Below are positions 13,792 to 15,755 of a DNA stretch of 15,755 bases, one piece after another. The translations under genes and the position numbers were made by a program. Numbering within the stretch: position 1 is the first letter of the stretch; each line of letters opens with the position of its first letter. Under the pieces are notes generated by a model. The model did no database searches and was not told the origin of the DNA. It saw only the letters and a program-made list of their open reading frames with translations. Origin of the DNA: CAKSEI01 sp964403505 (GTDB lineage: Bacteria > Bacillota > Clostridia > Oscillospirales > CAG-272); the NCBI GenBank assembly GCA_964403505.1, contig CAYOFP010000029.1, positions 1 through 15,755 of the forward strand, given 5' to 3'.

Positions 13792-14760
13792 ATGCGAAGA
13801 TTTCTGTTCGTTTTTACTATTTTGACTATGAGTTGTTTTTTTGGAATCTCGTCTCACGCAAATCCTGACGGACCTGTTATTACCAGTCCGGAAATGTATG
13901 AGGAAACAAAACCAAATCATTCTATCGTAGTTAGATGGAATGCGCCTCCTACGACAGGAACTATTAGCTATTATACAATCGCCATTAGAAGATTTGCAGG
14001 GGATCGGGAAAATATGGATACTACAAGTTATCCGGTATATGTTGTTGACACCACATGCCCGGCATCCCAACGCAGTTATACTGTTCATGCGCCGGCATTA
14101 GCGCATCATGTCAATATATTCGGTATCCTTGACAATAAATATCGTATTAGTATAAGTGCTGTGTTAAGTGACGGAAGACGGCTTTGGTCTGATCATTGTA
14201 TATTCTATACCGGAGCGCATGCCGGCAGCTTGGCATCTACCATGTCATTTAAAATATATAATGGATTTACAGATTTAACGAAAAACCAAATATATTATGC
14301 ATTTAGAAATTGGAATGATGCTTTAAACTCTCAATGTGAGTTATACAATACATACCCTTTTTCCCAAGGTACTGATATAAATTATTATAGTGATGATAAT
14401 TTATATGATGGAGAAAATATAATCACTAAATTTGATTTTTCTGATGTATATGATGATCCATTTGATTATGAGGGTATTTTGTCGTTTGTTCTGGTCAATT
14501 ATTCTTCATACATGTATGCGACGGAAATAGATGTATATTTGAATGGTAATTCTGCAATAGAGTGGAGTAATTCTGTACAACCGGGAAAACAATATGTATA
14601 TAATGTTTTTATGCATGAAGTTGGGCATGTTTTTGGATTAAGTGACAAATATGATTCTTGGACTACGGAATGGACAATGCACTTTTTTTGCGATGATGGT
14701 GAAAGTAAAAAAACGAGCTTGCATAATCAGGATATTAAGAATTTGAATCAATTAAATTAA
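13792..14760 (+). CDS. Secreted metzincin-like metalloprotease with N-terminal fibronectin III domain
   Basis: A 322-residue exported zinc protease. The ATG at 13792 is preferred over the in-frame ATG at 13756 because it gives a clean signal peptide (MRRFLFVF..., cleavage after SSHA, about residue 23) and has GAAAGG at 13774. Residues about 27-135 look like a fibronectin type III domain (SIVVRWNAPPTTGTISYYTI). The catalytic part follows, with HEVGHVFGLSD at 275-285: two His ligands (H275, H279), catalytic E276 and Asp (D285) where most metzincins have a third His, as in snapalysin-like M7 enzymes. M296 in WTMHF is a candidate Met-turn, and SLHNQDIKNLNQLN is the usual matrixin-type tail. Base composition is markedly AT-rich compared with the operons at 756-10482, suggesting recent acquisition. 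The substrate is unknown. Confidence 0.82.
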   Translation: MRRFLFVFTILTMSCFFGISSHANPDGPVITSPEMYEETKPNHSIVVRWNAPPTTGTISYYTIAIRRFAGDRENMDTTSYPVYVVDTTCPASQRSYTVHAPALAHHVNIFGILDNKYRISISAVLSDGRRLWSDHCIFYTGAHAGSLASTMSFKIYNGFTDLTKNQIYYAFRNWNDALNSQCELYNTYPFSQGTDINYYSDDNLYDGENIITKFDFSDVYDDPFDYEGILSFVLVNYSSYMYATEIDVYLNGNSAIEWSNSVQPGKQYVYNVFMHEVGHVFGLSDKYDSWTTEWTMHFFCDDGESKKTSLHNQDIKNLNQLN

Positions 14761-14802
14761 TTATAGATTTATAATTAAAATATATAAGGAGGGATAATAA
14801 AC

Positions 14803-15585
14803 ATGAAGAAAAGACTTGCAGAAGTTCTCAGTATTGCTATAACAGCATTAATATTGGTGATTGCTATGGTGGTTGTAACGGCTATGGATATCAGGACGGA
14901 CGTGAAAGACTCAAGGGTTACAAATGATTTGGATAAGGAAGACGTGGACGCCACAAATGATTTGGACGAAGAATCGGGAGATGTTACGGCAAGCATCGAC
15001 AATTCTGTCGGCACTCATATGCTTATAAATCGTGCTCCCACGAACTATATGAAAATGATAGGAGAATCATATGATGTTGTTTTGGGTGAGGTCATAGATT
15101 CCGAAAAGGCAATTATGACAAGTTCGAATTACGGACAATTAGACGAGAATGGCAAGGCAAACAGAATTCAAAAGCCTTATATCGTTAAAGTTGTTAAATC
15201 GTATAAAGGGAATATTGAAGAGGGCAAAACTGTGTCAGTCATAACAAGCACTCTTGCGATGAACGACTCCAAAACCAATGAGTTGTTGTTAAAGGCTACT
15301 AATAACTCTAAAGATGATTATTTGTCAGGGGAACAGTATCTGTTTGTTTTGGGCGCAGACACAAAAGTTATTGACAGATGGGGTAAAAATGCCTATTACC
15401 TTGCAAACATTCAATCGGAAAGCATTTTTACAGCCGAAGAAGATGGCAAATTTCGTTCAAATTCATTCGAGATTGACTTGAATGCGATTGCAGACGATAT
15501 TGCGAGCGCGGAAAAATATATTTCCGAGAGTCCGAATTATGATAAATCAAAGGCTAATATTTCTGCACGTAAAGCAGCTGAATAA
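14803..15585 (+). CDS. N-terminally anchored extracytoplasmic protein of unknown function
   Basis: A 260-residue protein with one hydrophobic helix at about 9-28 and a basic N-terminus, so a signal anchor or an uncleaved signal. A short acidic linker (about 35-68) contains a tandem duplication: TNDLD followed by acidic residues, twice, 11 residues apart. The domain after about 80 reads 'SYDVVLGEVIDSEKAI', 'YIVKVVKSYKGNIEEGKTVSVITS' and 'YLSGEQYLFVLGAD', a pattern seen in Firmicute exported beta-barrel (OB/TIMP-like) domains, but the match is by eye and weak. RBS AAGGAGGG (14786-14793) is strong. It follows the metalloprotease gene by 42 bases and ends at a terminator. If the TIMP-like resemblance is real, a protease-modulating role is possible. 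This is inference. Confidence 0.75.
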   Translation: MKKRLAEVLSIAITALILVIAMVVVTAMDIRTDVKDSRVTNDLDKEDVDATNDLDEESGDVTASIDNSVGTHMLINRAPTNYMKMIGESYDVVLGEVIDSEKAIMTSSNYGQLDENGKANRIQKPYIVKVVKSYKGNIEEGKTVSVITSTLAMNDSKTNELLLKATNNSKDDYLSGEQYLFVLGADTKVIDRWGKNAYYLANIQSESIFTAEEDGKFRSNSFEIDLNAIADDIASAEKYISESPNYDKSKANISARKAAE

Positions 15586-15588
15586 AGT

Positions 15589-15628
15589 AAACAGACCCTT
15601 TCACTTTTTGTGAAAGGGGTCTGTTTTT
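15589..15628 (+). terminator. Strong intrinsic terminator of the protease locus
   Basis: CAGACCCTTTCAC (15592-15604), loop TTTTT, then GTGAAAGGGGTCTG (15610-15623) forms a 13-bp stem with a single bulged G and is followed by TTTTT. It starts four bases after the stop codon of the last gene. The flanking A-run could let it act in both directions. Confidence 0.9.
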
Positions 15629-15690
15629 GCGAAAGACAGTGAGACTGTTCTCTCTCTTGACGGCTTTGATTTTCCTGCCTTTAAACAAAA

Positions 15691-15706
15691 AACGGTATCT
15701 TTTTGA
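15691..15706. repeat. Half of an AACGGTATC repeat-family hairpin
   Basis: AACGGTATC followed by TTTTTGA is the left arm, loop and first two right-arm bases of the hairpin seen whole at 10944-10970 and 6821-6845. The expected right-arm continuation TACCGTT is missing, and IS-like sequence begins instead. Confidence 0.5.
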
Positions 15707-15708
15707 AG

Positions 15709-15755
15709 TGAACCCCAAAGTTTAGACAAAACAAATATTAAATTGTTAGTGAATG
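15709..15755 (+). mobile_element. Probable left end of an IS3-family insertion sequence
   Basis: TGAACCCCAAAGTTTAGACA (from 15709) has the form of terminal inverted repeats of IS3-family (IS150-type) elements in Firmicutes, which start with TG and carry a 'CCCCxAAAGTTxGACA' core. The window ends before any transposase could be seen, so the call rests on the terminus alone and on the interrupted hairpin just before it. Confidence 0.4.

Noticed and set aside
14757..14778. AT-only inverted repeat TTAATTATA/TATAATTAA after the metalloprotease gene
   Set aside because: In such AT-rich sequence a 9-bp dyad is likely by chance, and it has no G-C pairs to act as a terminator.

Overview
The window most likely comes from an anaerobic Firmicute of class Clostridia, probably an Oscillospiraceae/Ruminococcaceae-type gut organism. 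The evidence is an isolated DXS gene, a Re-citrate-synthase-like enzyme, a secreted protein with S-layer-homology (SLH) domains and CxxC 'ATC..G..C..C' modules, strong AGGAGG ribosome binding sites, and consensus sigma-A promoters. No rRNA gene, CRISPR array or phage module is visible.

Layout. (1) Positions 1-50 hold the 5' part of a minus-strand tRNA-Thr(TGT) with its own promoter. It diverges from a perfect-consensus promoter (173-201) serving the next unit. (2) 282-6376 is a tight three-gene run: a small two-helix membrane protein, a DXS-family enzyme (dxs), and, overlapping dxs by 4 bases, a 1272-residue exported DUF4874/DUF4832-Ig-SLH cell-surface protein. (3) 6377-7021 has no gene. It carries copy 1 of a long, hairpin-rich intergenic repeat, then a promoter. 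(4) 7022-10482 is an operon of a Re-citrate-synthase-like enzyme, argininosuccinate lyase (argH) and a six-helix membrane protein. Citrate leads to 2-oxoglutarate and glutamate, and arginine is built from glutamate, so the first two genes make metabolic sense together. (5) 10483-11163 carries copy 2 of the same repeat (153 bases identical to copy 1), then a consensus promoter and a leader of about 124 bases. (6) 11164-15585 is a more AT-rich accessory stretch in which every product is exported or membrane-bound: an anchored HtrA-like serine protease with a PDZ domain, an unknown secreted protein overlapping it by 4 bases, a small membrane protein, a fibronectin-III/metzincin-like metalloprotease and an N-terminally anchored unknown protein. 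A strong terminator follows. (7) The last ~50 bases look like the left end of an IS3-type insertion sequence that has cut a repeat-family hairpin in half.

Most noteworthy are: the DXS-family protein, in which two conserved substrate-site residues (E. coli H299 and R478 equivalents) are both Asn; the two-copy multi-hairpin repeat with a 34-bp perfect palindrome; and the all-exported two-protease locus at the right end. All function calls rest on motif recognition by eye. No database search was run.
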